Part shown: positions 47,901 to 60,700 of the stretch, in pieces
How positions within the stretch are numbered: position 1 is the stretch's first letter
Layout: each line of letters starts with the position of its first letter
Assembly (NCBI GenBank): GCA_013399875.1
Contig: VXAZ01001831.1
Coordinates: 62,001 to 126,000 of the forward strand
Direction of reading: 5' to 3'
Length of the DNA stretch: 64,000 nucleotides
Source: Gymnorhina tibicen
Taxonomy: Eukaryota > Chordata > Aves > Passeriformes > Artamidae
Notes under the pieces: model-generated
Database searches by the model: none
The model's input: only the letters and a program-made list of their open reading frames with translations
Told to the model about the DNA's origin: nothing
Program-made: the position numbers and the translations under genes

Positions 47901-48549
47901 TGTTATAAATAAAAGCAGGAAATTCGTGCTCAAATATGTAGTATCGAAATGTATGTTATAACTAAGTTTAAAATAACCAGAAGCTTTCCCAGAGAAAAAT
48001 CTTAACCTCCAGCGGAGACGGATTTACATCCCAAAACAAGGCTGCAGAGAACTGATGACCTTTCAAAGAAAACATTTGAGCTTGGCTCCTGAAATTTGCA
48101 GTTTCAAAAAGAGCTTCCCGGCAGAGCTGATGAACCCATCTCCGAGGAACTCCTCCCAGCTCAGGTGTTAACGACCGGATCGAAAACCAAGATATGGAAC
48201 ATTATGAGCCATCAGATAACATCCTCTGGTGATGAGTGATTAATCAAGAGCAGGATGCTTTTTGTCCACCTCAGATTTATGAATAGCATGCTTCATGAAT
48301 ATACTGATGGGCAAAAACAATACCCGGGATCCAGACTTTATGGGAAAAACTGTACAAAAACCAAGCTGTTGGAAACAGTCGATGTGAACAGAGGGAGGTC
48401 TGACGCGGAAGAGGTCAGACCTGTGTTCACCCAGTACCAATCCCGGGCTTGGCACTGTCTCCTTTTCGATCGTGGCATTGCATGTACGAATTCTCGAACA
48501 CGAAATAAATTTTATACTTGTTTTAAATTGGGTGTACTTATTTATAACA
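47901..48549 (+). mobile_element. Solo LTR, copy 3, TSD CTCT
   Basis: About 649 bp, plus orientation, a shorter and more diverged member of the same family. Flanked by CTCT (47897-47900 and 48550-48553). Termini form a perfect inverted repeat, TGTTATAAATAA / TTATTTATAACA. It shares CAGTACCAATCCCGGGCTTG and TTTTCGATCGTGGCAT with copies 1 and 2, but has only one AACTCCTCCCAG unit where they have two. TATA-like and poly(A)-like (AAATAAATTTTATA) sites are present. Confidence 0.88.
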
Positions 48550-48553
48550 CTCT

Positions 48554-49379
48554 GCAGCTACAAGGAATGATGAAGTGCCCGACACCCTAAACAATCAGCA
48601 ACTACACAAGGGGATGCTGGTGTTCACCCAGCTCACTCCTATATAACTTTACAACATCCTCAAGTTTCAGAAGTTGCAGGGCTCCCACCTTCACACTGGA
48701 GCATGAGGCAAAAAAGGCATCCTTGAGTCCAGTCCCTGCTTTGCAGGTGAGGGCCTCAAGCAGAGCACACTGAGGAGAAACCCCATTCAAGCCTGTGGTC
48801 AGAGATGACCCTGCCCAGACCAAGGTATCCTGTTTTTCAACAAAAGTGTACCAATATGCCAATGCAGTGAAACTCGCCTTCTCCTCTTCATCATCCGAGA
48901 GTTGAAACACCAGGAAGCAGAAGTACAAGGATGTTCCAAGGGTAAGCTAAGCAAAGTCAGAGGCACTGCTGCCCCCAAAGCCTATCCCTTATCACGGCAT
49001 GAGGAAAGGGGCAGAACCCTGCCCTTTTCAGGGAAAAAAAAGGAATAATTTTTTAAGTACTTCTCAAGCTTCTCAAGAAACAAGAAGTCAGAAATATCTG
49101 AGATTACCCTGAGGCACACTGAGGTGTTGGAGATTAGGATTTTTCCTTTTTTTTCCTCTTTCTCTCAGGGAATTTTGTCCCATTTGTTGCCTAAGAGATG
49201 ATAACGACCGGTACTTAAGAGAACAAAAGATGTGGCTGGGAGGAAGATGAGGGGGAACGGTGCAGCTGGCTACTCTGTTAGCTGGGGGGTTTTCTCTTGG
49301 GAAGGGCAGAGATACCACGAGATTTTGGGTTGGGGGTGAGGGGCTGGGCTCGGCTCCTCGCTCTCTCTCTCAGGAATGG
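48554..49379. other. Sequence between solo LTR 3 and repeat copy Y
   Basis: No gene recognised. A minus-strand open stretch near 48620-48920 (TALAYWYTFVEKQDTLVWAG) has no recognisable family or clear splice frame. Confidence 0.4.
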
Positions 49380-50298
49380 AGTGGAGACAGATGGCGTTTG
49401 GTGCTGGACTGCTGCTCCCCAGAGGATTCGCTGCCACTGTGGAGCTTTTGTCCTCCCACTGCTTCTCCTACTGTGGGTGAGCCTCTGCTCCTAAGAGCAG
49501 CTGTTGAACTGGGACATTTTTAACACCCAACCTCACTGGAAAAGGACCGTCACCCTCTACTGGGGTGCCCCATGGGAAAACCTGGGACCCCAAGCCCCGA
49601 GCCCCTTCGAGGGAGCCCAGCTGCTGCTGCCCAGCCCCACTGTCTTCCGCCGCTACTTCAGGTTTTTCGCTACACTTTAACCCGATACCCCGTGTCTGCC
49701 CGAGGCCCCGCGGTTCCTGCTATGGCTGCGGAGTTTCTGCTACATTTTGTTTGCCACCCCGGAGTCTGCTCGTCCCTGCCGTTCCAGCCGCCGCTCCGAG
49801 GTTCCTGCTGCAGCCCATTTCGCCATCCGGAGGGGCACCGGGACCGGCTGCCGCTGGGGGTTTGCAAAGGAATCCCCTTTTCTGTCTCTCCCGCCGGCCC
49901 GCCCGCCATTACCCACTGCACAGAGGCGGCCGCGCTCGCGCCACAGCGCCCCCTGCAGCCGCGGGGGAATCATCGCACCTGCCCTGCCCGGCCGGAGCCA
50001 ACAGCGCCCCTGCCGGCTGTGACCGGAACTGCACCAACGGGGACGGTGCTCGACAGCCGAGAGAAGGCTGGTGGTGGGTTTCTGCTTTGCTTTGGTTTTG
50101 CTGCTGTTGTTGGTGGTTGTTTGCCTTGTCACATATATATATATTCTTGTAAAGCACTGTTATTCCTTTTCCCATATCTTTGCCTGAAAGCCCCTTAATT
50201 TCAAAGTTATAATAATTTGGAGGGAAGGGGGGCATATTTTCCTTTCCAAGGGAGGTTGCTGTCTTCCTTGGCAGACACCTGTCCTTTAAATCAGCACA
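49380..50298 (-). mobile_element. LTR-type repeat, copy Y (inverted relative to copy X)
   Basis: The reverse complement begins TGTGCTGATTTAAAGGACAG then GTGTCTGCCAAGGAAGACAG and follows copy X through the AT dinucleotide tract into a GC- and CpG-rich interior. Long open frames in the GC-rich part (two overlapping on the plus strand near 49565-50198, others on the minus) are low-complexity Pro/Arg/Ala-rich and are not taken as genes. GCGCCCCCTGCAGC (49946-49959) is a CTCF-like core. The left boundary is approximate. Confidence 0.65.
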
Positions 50299-53200
50299 TG
50301 AGGTCTGCTGTTTTCTGACCCAAATCTTGATGCAAAACACCTGATAAAGTATATTTCTAGCCCAAAACTACACACCACCAAATAGCTTCATCCATATTCT
50401 CCTTGGCCAGCAAACAGCAGCTACACAGCTGCTTTTGGTAGCTGGGCTGCACAAAGATCCACAGCAGAACAGGCTGTAGGCAGGAGTTTAACCTGAGCAA
50501 CAGGCTGCAGCCATGGGGCTGCCCACCTGCATGTCACATCCCTGCAGCTGGAAATCCAAACTTCAACCAGGCTCCCTTCTCTCCTTCCCCTCATGAAGAG
50601 CCTGCTGGGTCACACATGCCCACACACAGCGAGGTGCTGCCAGGAGAGGTCAGGGCACCATAACCCCAGTTCCCCTACATGTTGCTGATGCAGTTAAGAG
50701 GCCTTACAGCATGAGAGAAAAGACAGATTTCAAGGAAAAATAATTCTTCGTCTGTGTAGTGGGTTTTGACCCACCTGATCCTAACATTAAGTGAGCAATT
50801 TGGTTTTATCCTTGACTTTCTCTCAAGGCCTCATCAGGAATTTCAAAAGAAAGATCCTGATGTGCATGCTGGAGCCAAGGGCCATCTCTGAAAGCTAGAG
50901 AATATCTGGAGGGCATTTCTCCCAGGGCTTTGCAAACAAAGTCTGTCTTTGGGAAAATCCTTAGCAAGCAGAGGTAAGTTTTGGGCTTGAACTGCTTGGC
51001 TTTAATGACAGGTCACCTGCTGTGCTGAGCCAGCCCAGCACCATCTCAGGGTGCAGGAAGAACAGAAAGAAGAGGCTTGGAGGACAGCTATATCCTAGGC
51101 TGCCTTTTACACACACATGCACCACCCTCATCTCAAATACAACTTAGCATCACTGAAAAAGGACCCTTCCTCTTCCTGCATTAGGGAGTCCACAGCTCAG
51201 CCAAGGTATAGAACTGTCTTGTATAACATAAATGTGATCATCCCCTCTTTAAGCAGAGCCTGTCAACTGCTGTCTGCCAGGGCTTGCACAGCCTCCCGTG
51301 TCCATCCCAGCCAGACCCTTTCACCACTCCCACTACACATTTTAGCCTGGATGACAGTTTTTCCATCTAAGGTGATTAGAATGATGGTTTTCACATGCTT
51401 TTCTACTGTAACTGGAATGAGAAGTAATTTCTAATGCAGGCAAAAAGATGATAAGCACTTCACTGAGTCTGCTCAGCTGAACATGAATGTTTTGGGTGAT
51501 TTCCCAACCCAGCTGGAGGGCTGCACAACTGCTCAGTGACACAGTATATATCCACCTAAGCAGCATTCAGGCCAGGATGTGGATTACTGGCATAGACTGG
51601 GGGTGGTTGTTCCTTCTATGACTAAAAAAGCTACACAAGATAAGAAACCATCTTTCCGTAAGAGCTCATATGGTGTCTGCCTTCACCAGTATCTGTCATA
51701 CAGGGCAGCTCCTTGCAGACCTCATCTCCAGCTAATTCCACCAGATGTGGCCAGAAAAGGTCCAAAGCACTTCAAAGTGACTGGTAGCCACTGGTCCAGA
51801 GTCAGCCTCTGCACTGTCTGTCAGTATCTGTGCTAAGTACTTAAACGCTGTGAAATAAAGAAGAGCATACATGATGTCAGGAGAAAAACCATTTCAGTCT
51901 CAACAAGACTTAAGTACTTCCCTTATCAGTAATACACTGGCAGGAACTCTGTGTGCCTAGATGCAGAAAGGCTGATTTGCTCCAGCATTTGAAACTTCTT
52001 TGTTTTAGGTCTAAGAACTATCCCATAGGCTTAAATTTAGGCTGTCATATTCTGGTCATCTTCTACAATGATAGGAGACAGAATAGGGAGTATAATGTGA
52101 CAGACTACACAAATATGCTTGAGAGGTTCCTGAATCTCACAAGCCACATATGCTCTTTTCTCTCAAATTATTACATTTATTATCTATTACTCTTCAGAAC
52201 AGATTAGCAGTAAGGAAATCCTGCACACAGCACCAAAAGCAGCTTGGCATTCAAGCAATTCTGCATCCACACTCATCACCTCCTACTTTAAATGGGAGCA
52301 AGATCAAAGACAACTGAGAAGACAGAATAGGATTTTTCCCAGAGAAAACAAGCAAGTAAAATTATCTTTAGAAGTTCAGTATGATAACACACAGTTAACA
52401 ACAGTAGTTCCCAGCCAACTATGCTATTTCAGAAGTGGGATGTGCAGTTTCTGGCCAGAGTCCTGATGTGAACTGTATCTGTCAACATACCACGTTGACA
52501 AAGTCTAAGTAGGTTCCTCTTCCTTCCACTGAAACCCAGAGTGTTCCAACCAGAGACTGTGGCTTTGGCTCATCGTCACTTCTTCACATCTGCAAGACTG
52601 TCATATGTTGAATACTTTGTTACAAAGCAAAACTCCTTATTTCCCAAGTTTATGTTATGCTGAGACATTTTACTAAGAAAACTGGAGGTCAGCAGTGAGA
52701 TATTCTGAACAGCCAGCCAGCAACCACAAAATTCATGGCAAGCAAAGGAGTGCCCTGGGAGATTAGAGAGCAGCTATTGAGCTCTGCTGTCCTGGGTCTT
52801 CAAAGCTTTTAGGAAAAAAATATTGCAGTTTCTATAGCTACCTGCTGTAAGTATTCACACAAAGCTTAGTTACAAGTCTAGATTCTCATTTCAGTATTAT
52901 TAACAACTTAAGCTCAGCAAGTCTCTGCCTAGACAATGCAAGGCCTCTCTCTTCATCAGTTGTGCATGTTTAACAGAAAAATTAAAGCTTTAATGAGCAC
53001 AGGTGCATGCTGCATCTAAATGAAGCAATAACCCTCAAATTAATCAATTTTTCACATATAAAATACAAGAGCACATGAAGATGCAGTGCTGAGCCACACT
53101 GCTTTAATACTGATAGAATAAATTGATGACATTTATTATATCTAATATGTAAAACTCTCCTGTTCCACGAGTCTCTCCTAAGAGGACAGCAGGGGAATTG

Positions 53201-54310
53201 CTTCTAACCCTACCCAACACCTGTTTTAAGGCTTACCTCACTCAGTCTTTGCACAACACAGGGCAATGCAGAAGCACAAAGCAAACCAGCCTTGGTCATA
53301 TGACAACCCTGACTGCAAGTGGATGTTTCAGTGCCATTGAAGTTTCTTTCACTTTCTCAACCCAGTTCCATGCACTGATACATTAACTATCGCCCAAGCA
53401 TGTCTTTAAGCACTAGCTTATGGTTGTACAACCATTACCAGTTCTGGCTTTCAGTTCACCTGCAGTCATCCATAGTCCCATGAAGTCAGGCCCAAACAAC
53501 ACACAGCCAGGGAGAGAGCCAAAGTCAATTCACCTGCAGAGCCTGGTACCAACACCGAGTTCCTACATTTCTGAAACATCTACCTGTTTCTCCATAACTT
53601 TTGCCTTTTTTTTACTTCAGCAATTAACTCTCATTTCTTCGTAAATAATTCAGAAATGGGACTTCCTTTCAGTCCTCCATGTGTTGGCTTGGGGCCAATA
53701 CTCACATGTTAACAGAGCAAAAGGGCAAAGGAGGATCACAGGGCAGGATTATTCCCAGCCTCTCTGAAGGGCATGACAAAACCCTCCTCCAGGCCACAAA
53801 AGTAGATTAAGATTTGCTTGCCTACTGATCCTACTGATTTCCATAGGTGCTGAGTTCAGATACTCCTGTGGAAAAAACCCTGTTTCATCAGCAGATTCCT
53901 GCTTTTAGAATCAGGGATTGTCAAGACTATCAACATTCTTGAAAGGCTTCAGATTTTTTTAACTGCTTGCATCAAAAACAGATAGCACCCCACAAAAGGA
54001 AAGTTAACACCACAGGACAAGGGTTCTCCTAAGTGTAAAACACTGAGACCACAGTTGCCGCTGGCACAAAATGTGCAGCCTCACTGCTCCCAGGACACAT
54101 TATTGTTTCAATACACAAATTACAACCTTCCAGTTTCCATAGAAGGTGCAACAGTTCTGTCTTGCGTACTGGAGTTTCGACAAAACACTGTCCAAAACCA
54201 TGATGTATTTCCTACAGGAAAAGGGCAACAATCCAACAGGCCCTCAGAGGAAAAAGTAAAGGCCCACTGTTCGCTAAAACCAAACACTGATGCACTGATC
54301 AAGGACTCCA
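50299..54310. other. Intergenic downstream of P4HA2
   Basis: No gene, RNA or repeat family recognised in these 4 kb. Open frames are short and scattered. Confidence 0.5.
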
Positions 54311-54338
54311 AATAGAGAATCACTTTATGGAAAGAACA

Positions 54339-54344
54339 TTTATT
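54339..54344 (-). terminator. Poly(A) signal of P4HA2
   Basis: AATAAA on the minus strand (TTTATT on plus), about 420 nt after the P4HA2 stop codon and followed by a cleavage zone near 54315-54330. Other AT-rich hexamers upstream (about 54430) may serve as alternatives. Confidence 0.65.
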
Positions 54345-54762
54345 TTTGCTTTAAAACTTGTGATCCATAGAAATACAATAAAATCAACATGTACACAAGT
54401 TTTTATAAAAACCAACTTTGGTTCAAAGAAATATTTATTAACATCTAAAATCTTCTGAGGTACAAAAGGCACAAGACCAAGCACCGAAACAAACAGAATT
54501 GCTCACAGCACTGTTTGCACCACTACTACAGAGGAAGACTTACGAGAGGAAGGCAGGGGACATGTGGAAATAACCGCAACCAAAACACAAGAATGTGTAC
54601 AATGCCATTTACTTTCTTTTACAGGTGTTACATATTTTATTGTTCTTTTGTTGTAAAGTGCCAGGACTCTTGGAGAAAAAGATGGATCATTTCTTAGAAA
54701 TGAACTGGAACAAGCAACAGTAGAAAAGGAGACAGAAACAAAGGTCTGCAGCAGGCTGGAGT

Positions 54763-57700
54763 TCAGTCAACCTCTGTTCTCCCACAAGGTCTTAAGAATT
54801 CATTTCCTCTTTCGTGAAACCATTTGTTTGAAACTGTGGAAACAGGGAACTGGAATTAGTTATTACCATGTACCCAGTGTTGGTATCATCACAACCTAGA
54901 TGGATACTTTAAGTAAAATCTCTCAGTTTGGGGATCCATGCTTGTACTTCTCTACTGACCTAAGGGAAAATAAACAGAAAGATGCAAAAGGCTGGGGAAG
55001 AAAGGAGCAGTGTATTCTGGGGCTGGTCAACAATCAATGACAGTCAACATGCTCTGACACTCCAGGGGAATACCTTGGAGGCTGGGGGAATATAGGTATG
55101 GGAATAGATAACATGAAGCTTGAGAAGCTTTCAGCAGGAAGCAGAAATTCTTAGTGTCCAGAGACTCCTATTTACCTTGCAAGGAGCTCTCATCCTTTGC
55201 AGCTACAACTATGCACAGATCTTTGTAGGAATAGACCTGATTCTAGCGAAGTGATAATTCAAGTCATTCTGATGCTGATACATTACACAAACCCATTGGC
55301 AGTCTTATACTTTGTGCTGCCATTGACACAAAAACTCACTAGAAAAGCCAGAGTTGAACACTGCAGCTGCTTAACACTTCATGAGATCAATGGCAGGAAA
55401 TTTCATTATGGCCAAATGACTCCAGTAGTTGAAATGGCAACACCCAGGTTATTAAATGCTTTTGTAAAAGGTCAGTATATCCCCAGCTTTACATACACAA
55501 GCCTTCCTTCAGGTTTTGTTCCTAAAATAGTATTACTTACCCCATTTACACCCTACTAGTACTGGACAAGCTGCATGTCTTGTTCTATAATCCCCCTCAC
55601 CACTTCTGAAGAGATTGTACCAAAACACTGCTGTTCCCTGAAAAGTGAGATTAGATCTGGATTAGTCAGAACCTAGTCAATATAACCAGGTTACAGTAAG
55701 GGGAGGGGCATGCCTATGGATTCAGCTGCAGGCAGCTGGAAGCACTTTAACAGGTCACCATAGACAGCACATGAAAAACCCTTGGTCCTATTCTAACTCA
55801 GCCATGTTCAGAGTAGAGAGGAATTCTACGGAACACAAGTTTACTTTGTTAAAAACAGCTATACAGAGAAACTGTTTACTTCATACATTACCAACAAAGG
55901 GAGATGCCCTGAAATCTGCAAGATCACTACAGCTGCAATGAAGTGCACTTGTCACATCAGCTGACTTTTACATGGACTGTGTGGAGGGAGGAACAGTAAC
56001 TGGACAGAGAAGGATTAAACCCAAACACATAAACAGACTTTACCTTCTTGGGCCATATTGCTGCCCCAAAATCTGGGAAAACTGTAGCTCCTCCAGCTTC
56101 TACATCGCTCATCTGAGAAAACAAAGTCCACAAACTGTCCATTTACAAGGCTTTTTATACAGTCCCACAAGCTAAAGTGCCCCAAGGCCTGAAATTTCCA
56201 CTTGCACCTCTACAAGCAGCACTGATGAGGAGACTGTACTTCAACCAGCACAAACTGCAGAACAAGCAGCACCTGCTGCTGAAGGATTTTATTTCAGCTA
56301 AAGGCTTTTGTCCAGATTATGTATGTCTAGATATATATTGCCTAGATTATATATCATCTACTTCAAATAGCCACTAGAAGTTGTGTACCTACAATGTTAA
56401 TAAGCTAATACAAGAGAGAGGACTTCAGAGTAAGCTGGTTTCAAGAATTTCATTCCACTTCATGATCCAATTAGGAAAACAAGTGTCTTTTAAACCACGT
56501 TTCCTCAAACTGAAACCATGCCTTTGGAACTCATTTTCATAATTTAGTTTATGCATCTTGGTCAACCACTTCAAAAACTACACAAACTATTAGAAAGCCT
56601 CTCTTTTGGCACTGTTTCTATGCTGTTCACCAGCAGTCTTATGAAATTTCAAGTGCTTTAGGCAGCTCAAGCTTCAACAGCTACAGCTATGTGACTCTAA
56701 AGAAAACCATGTATATCTTTATGCTTTGCCCTTCTACACTGGAATGAATTTAAAACCCTATTGAATTCATCAGTAACAATGGATTTATTGTAAATTCTAG
56801 ACTTGACTCAAAACCCACTAAAGTTCCTGGAAATGCTCCCATTAAAAATAGAACATATTTCCACTGAATTCAGTAAGCTTTGGGTCAGATTCTAATTAAA
56901 AGAAACAAATTAGCCAGATCCAGCTCCCACCAAATTTTAAAACTACTGTTAATACACTCCCCAAGTCCCCACAATCCCTATTGTAACTTGGATTTCTGTT
57001 TAAAGCAGATTTTATTACCACTCTGGTGTCCTCCTGCTTGGTACCTACAATAAAAGGGCATAAGATGCCATAGGTGCACAGGTTTTTGCCCTTTCCAACT
57101 AGAAAGCATGTGCATGCAGCCTTGCAAGTTAATACTTATGTCTTAGCCACACAACCACTCTTTTTAGTAAGGGTGTTGGTACATGTATGATGTGTTATGT
57201 GTTCTACATGGGACAAACAAGGGGCAAATTGCCTTTGACCATGTACAACTGGCAGAGAAGATGTGTATTGCTCCTTCTAAATCAAGGCTTGTCCAAAATT
57301 CTAAGAAGCAAACAACATAAAGATCAACTCAATTTAAAATTAAAATATCTTTGCAGCAGAGTGTTTCACAGCTACCCCTCTTATTCCAATTCTTGTTTTG
57401 AAAACTATTTCCTTCCCCACCTTATCAAGTTGAAAGTGTTTCTGGTTCTGTTTTGAGCTGCATTTCACTCTCAAAATACAATGTCAGCCATCAAATTTAA
57501 AATTCTGTGACAAAATATTTAAATTATATCACTCATTTTAAACACAGAAGATGAGGTGATCCTAAAGATATAGTGAGTATAGATTGATAGATAAAATAGT
57601 GTCAGAAGACTACTGTGAAAACAAGGCCATTATTCCCAGTGGCAGCAATGTTTAGGATTCCAGTGTACATGGTCTGTGGGCTGTATAATGCATGCAACTA

Positions 57701-60700
57701 ATGAATCTTTCAAATCTGCACTTGTAACCCAGTTGCACCAAATTTATCAGCTCTGCCTCCCTCCATTTGTTGAAGCAGCAGCTGTGCTGAGCAACTGAGC
57801 AACTCTGGCTTTGCCACACAGCTGAGGAAGAGGCTGACAGACCACAACATCAAGTGCTGTCAAACAGTGGTGGAAAAATATGACTCTCACATTAAGTGGC
57901 TGATAGTCAAGTTCTCCAACAGCAGACCGCATGAGTACCCCAAGTATTTCCCTTTGAGAAATAAGCCAAATTCTCCCCTTCCCCATGGAATCCAATTAAG
58001 TAAAAGATTCCATAGCAGAGTGGCCAAAAGGAGAAGATGGGTACTATATTTGAATTTTCTGCTCTGAGGTTAAATACCACCAGAATGCTATCAATTCAGA
58101 TGGGACAGCACCTGATGCTGCAAGAATAATGAAATCCCTACTGCCAGATGCCAGGAAATCTCTACAAATAACTAACTGCACAAGCTGTAAATAAGATGCT
58201 GCTAAAGGATCATCATACTTACATAGTTTAAAAAAGTGGCCACACGATTTCCAGTCCCTAACCGCTTGAAAGCATCTGGCTCATCTTTCTATAAAATTAA
58301 ATGAGAATAACTGCAAATTTCGAGCTCCCAGACAGTAGAAAGACAGAGGTACTTACATAGTTAAGAAACGTCGCTAGCCTATTTCCTTCCGATTTGAGTG
58401 TGCTGTCAAAGGGTCGCTGCAACAGACAACAACTTTAACCCGGGTTCCAAACAGGCTCTCACTAGAGCTATGTACGTGCAGCTCTGCAGAGATCCTCAAG
58501 CCCAGTTTAAAGAGTTGGAATAGAAAGGGGACAACTGATACAGGGCAACATTAAAGCCAACACAAGTTGCAGCCAGGGTGCACAGCTGCATGCACAGAGC
58601 ACTTGGATGCCACAAGGAGAAGTTGCACTGAACAATTCTGAAGGGAGAATAGAAGCAATGCTTTCAGGGCCTGTGGCACAGATGTTATCCAAGTCAGGTC
58701 AACAACAGACCTGATAACACAGATGTTATCCAACAGGTCAACAAGTCAGGACCCAAATTATTGTTCTGGGCATTGATCCAAAGTCAGCAACTGAGGTGAA
58801 TACAAAAAACTAATCTTCAGTGGGCTTTAGATAACACAGATTCTTGTAAAGGCAGCAACTCAAAGAAATACTGTCATGAGAAGAACAAATGCATGTTTTG
58901 ACAGCAGACAAAACTATAGAGTAGTTTCAGGTGGTTGCCTGTCTAGGACTAAAGACCACATCAAAAAGATCAAATTGTCTTTACTCTATAATAAACACTG
59001 AGTTTCATTTGTTGAAGTTGAGGTCACACTGGTGCCAGTGTAGAAGCAGAAAGAACATCTAGAATACCAGTGTCTTTCCTGCCTTCAAAAAAATGAAATT
59101 AGAAATTTATTTACATTGCTAATAGTCAGGAAGTCATTCCAGTCAGGAGACATCAAGGTGCATTTTTACATACAAAAGCAATACTGTTCAACATTTAAAG
59201 AAAACAATAAATCAGTATTGAAAAAGACAAACAGCAAGGAAAACCACAGCCACCATGTCTAAGATTATGTAGTTCAGTCTGCTTGGAGCGTATTTTAATA
59301 AACAAGTGGTCTTTCCTGAAATGGGTTCATAAAAACCCTAAGATTTGCATATGCAAATCCAATCCAAAAAAGCCAACATAAGATCACTGAGATAGAGGGA
59401 ATTCCCTGGTTATTGCCGCTGCTGTGAAACCCAGGTCCACTCATGAGTTTATGAACTTCCAACAGCAAAAATCTGACTTGAACAACCAATAAAATCTCCA
59501 AGTTGTAATAGGCAGCTACTGAAGTGCCTCTATTTGAGAACTGCAAGGGAACAAAAAGCTTCAAGGCTGATCAGAAGCTGGGGAGACACAGCAGCACCTC
59601 TATTTCAGCACGAAGTCTGTGATGCACAGATCTGCAGGACTGGACCAAAACTGTGGCAACCCCTGCAACTGCCTTGCCTCAGCTGACAACTGCAGCCAAG
59701 GTTGTGTTCCAACAGGAGCTCTGCTTCAGCTCCTAATCCAAAAGTAAAGTCCACACTGGCCAATTTGATGCCTGAGGTCCTTGAGTTCAAAGGCTTTGAA
59801 GAGAATTTAAGAGCATTTGCACAACTCAGGAAACTAAGCAGACTTAAGGTTAAGAGGAAAATTCTCACAATGGGCCAAAGCTAATGAATACAAGCTTCCA
59901 TAGTGTTGAAACTTGGAATTTTTTTATTTTTTAACCAGTACTAAATTGGGTGGCTTCAATTCTGCACTCAGTTATTGGATTGTGTGCTCTGGCTGCAGCA
60001 ATCCCTCCTACCAGGTAAAACCACTGGGACAAAATGAATTATGCCACATTCCACTGAAATACCACAGAAATCAAGGCATCAAGGATGGATTTTATATTTG
60101 AAGTTACCAGTCACCATAGCTATTCAGTATGACTAGCATGTCCATAAACTTGTTTAGGGTCATTATTAAGAATCTGCTCTTTTCTCCCCACTCACAGCAA
60201 GCCAGAGCTGTTCTTTGCCACACAGAGCCCTCTAGTGCCTCATGAAGACCCAGCACCACCACGCGCACATCCACCTGCTGCTGGAGCACTGCGCTCAACA
60301 CCAACCCAGGGAACCCTTTTCAGACCCCAGTGCTGCAGCCACTCTCAGGGATCTGCCAGAAGGCCTGTACAACCCACGAGGGTTTCCATAATGTTTACTT
60401 TTCTGGAGGGAGGTGGAAAGATATCTCCTCCTCAGTCAGCTCCTGCAAAATGGTTTAAAGCACCCAGCAAAGCAGGGTTTGGACAATGTCACTGAAATCG
60501 GAAGCCTAATGGAACAAAGCCCTCATAACCCAGGGCTTGCAGACCGCAGTTTACAAATAAAACAACAGAAAGAGCACATTCAAGTGCTGCATGACTCTTT
60601 TAGCGTCTCTGTACTGTGCAAGGAATCAAGGTCCCAAAGGTAAGCAGGGAGATTTGTTCAATATTCTCTTGAACTTTCAGCATCAGAGAAGGCAGTGCAA

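Noticed and set aside
41500..48600. Search for gag, pol or env coding regions in the LTR block
   Set aside because: None found; the LTRs are solo or fragmentary, with no recognisable retroviral protein motifs between them.
49565..50198. Two long overlapping plus-strand open frames (195 and 208 codons) in GC-rich sequence
   Set aside because: The sequence aligns with the inverted LTR-type repeat at 41384-42060; the products are low-complexity Pro/Ala/Arg-rich, and all frames on both strands are long because GC-rich DNA has few stops.
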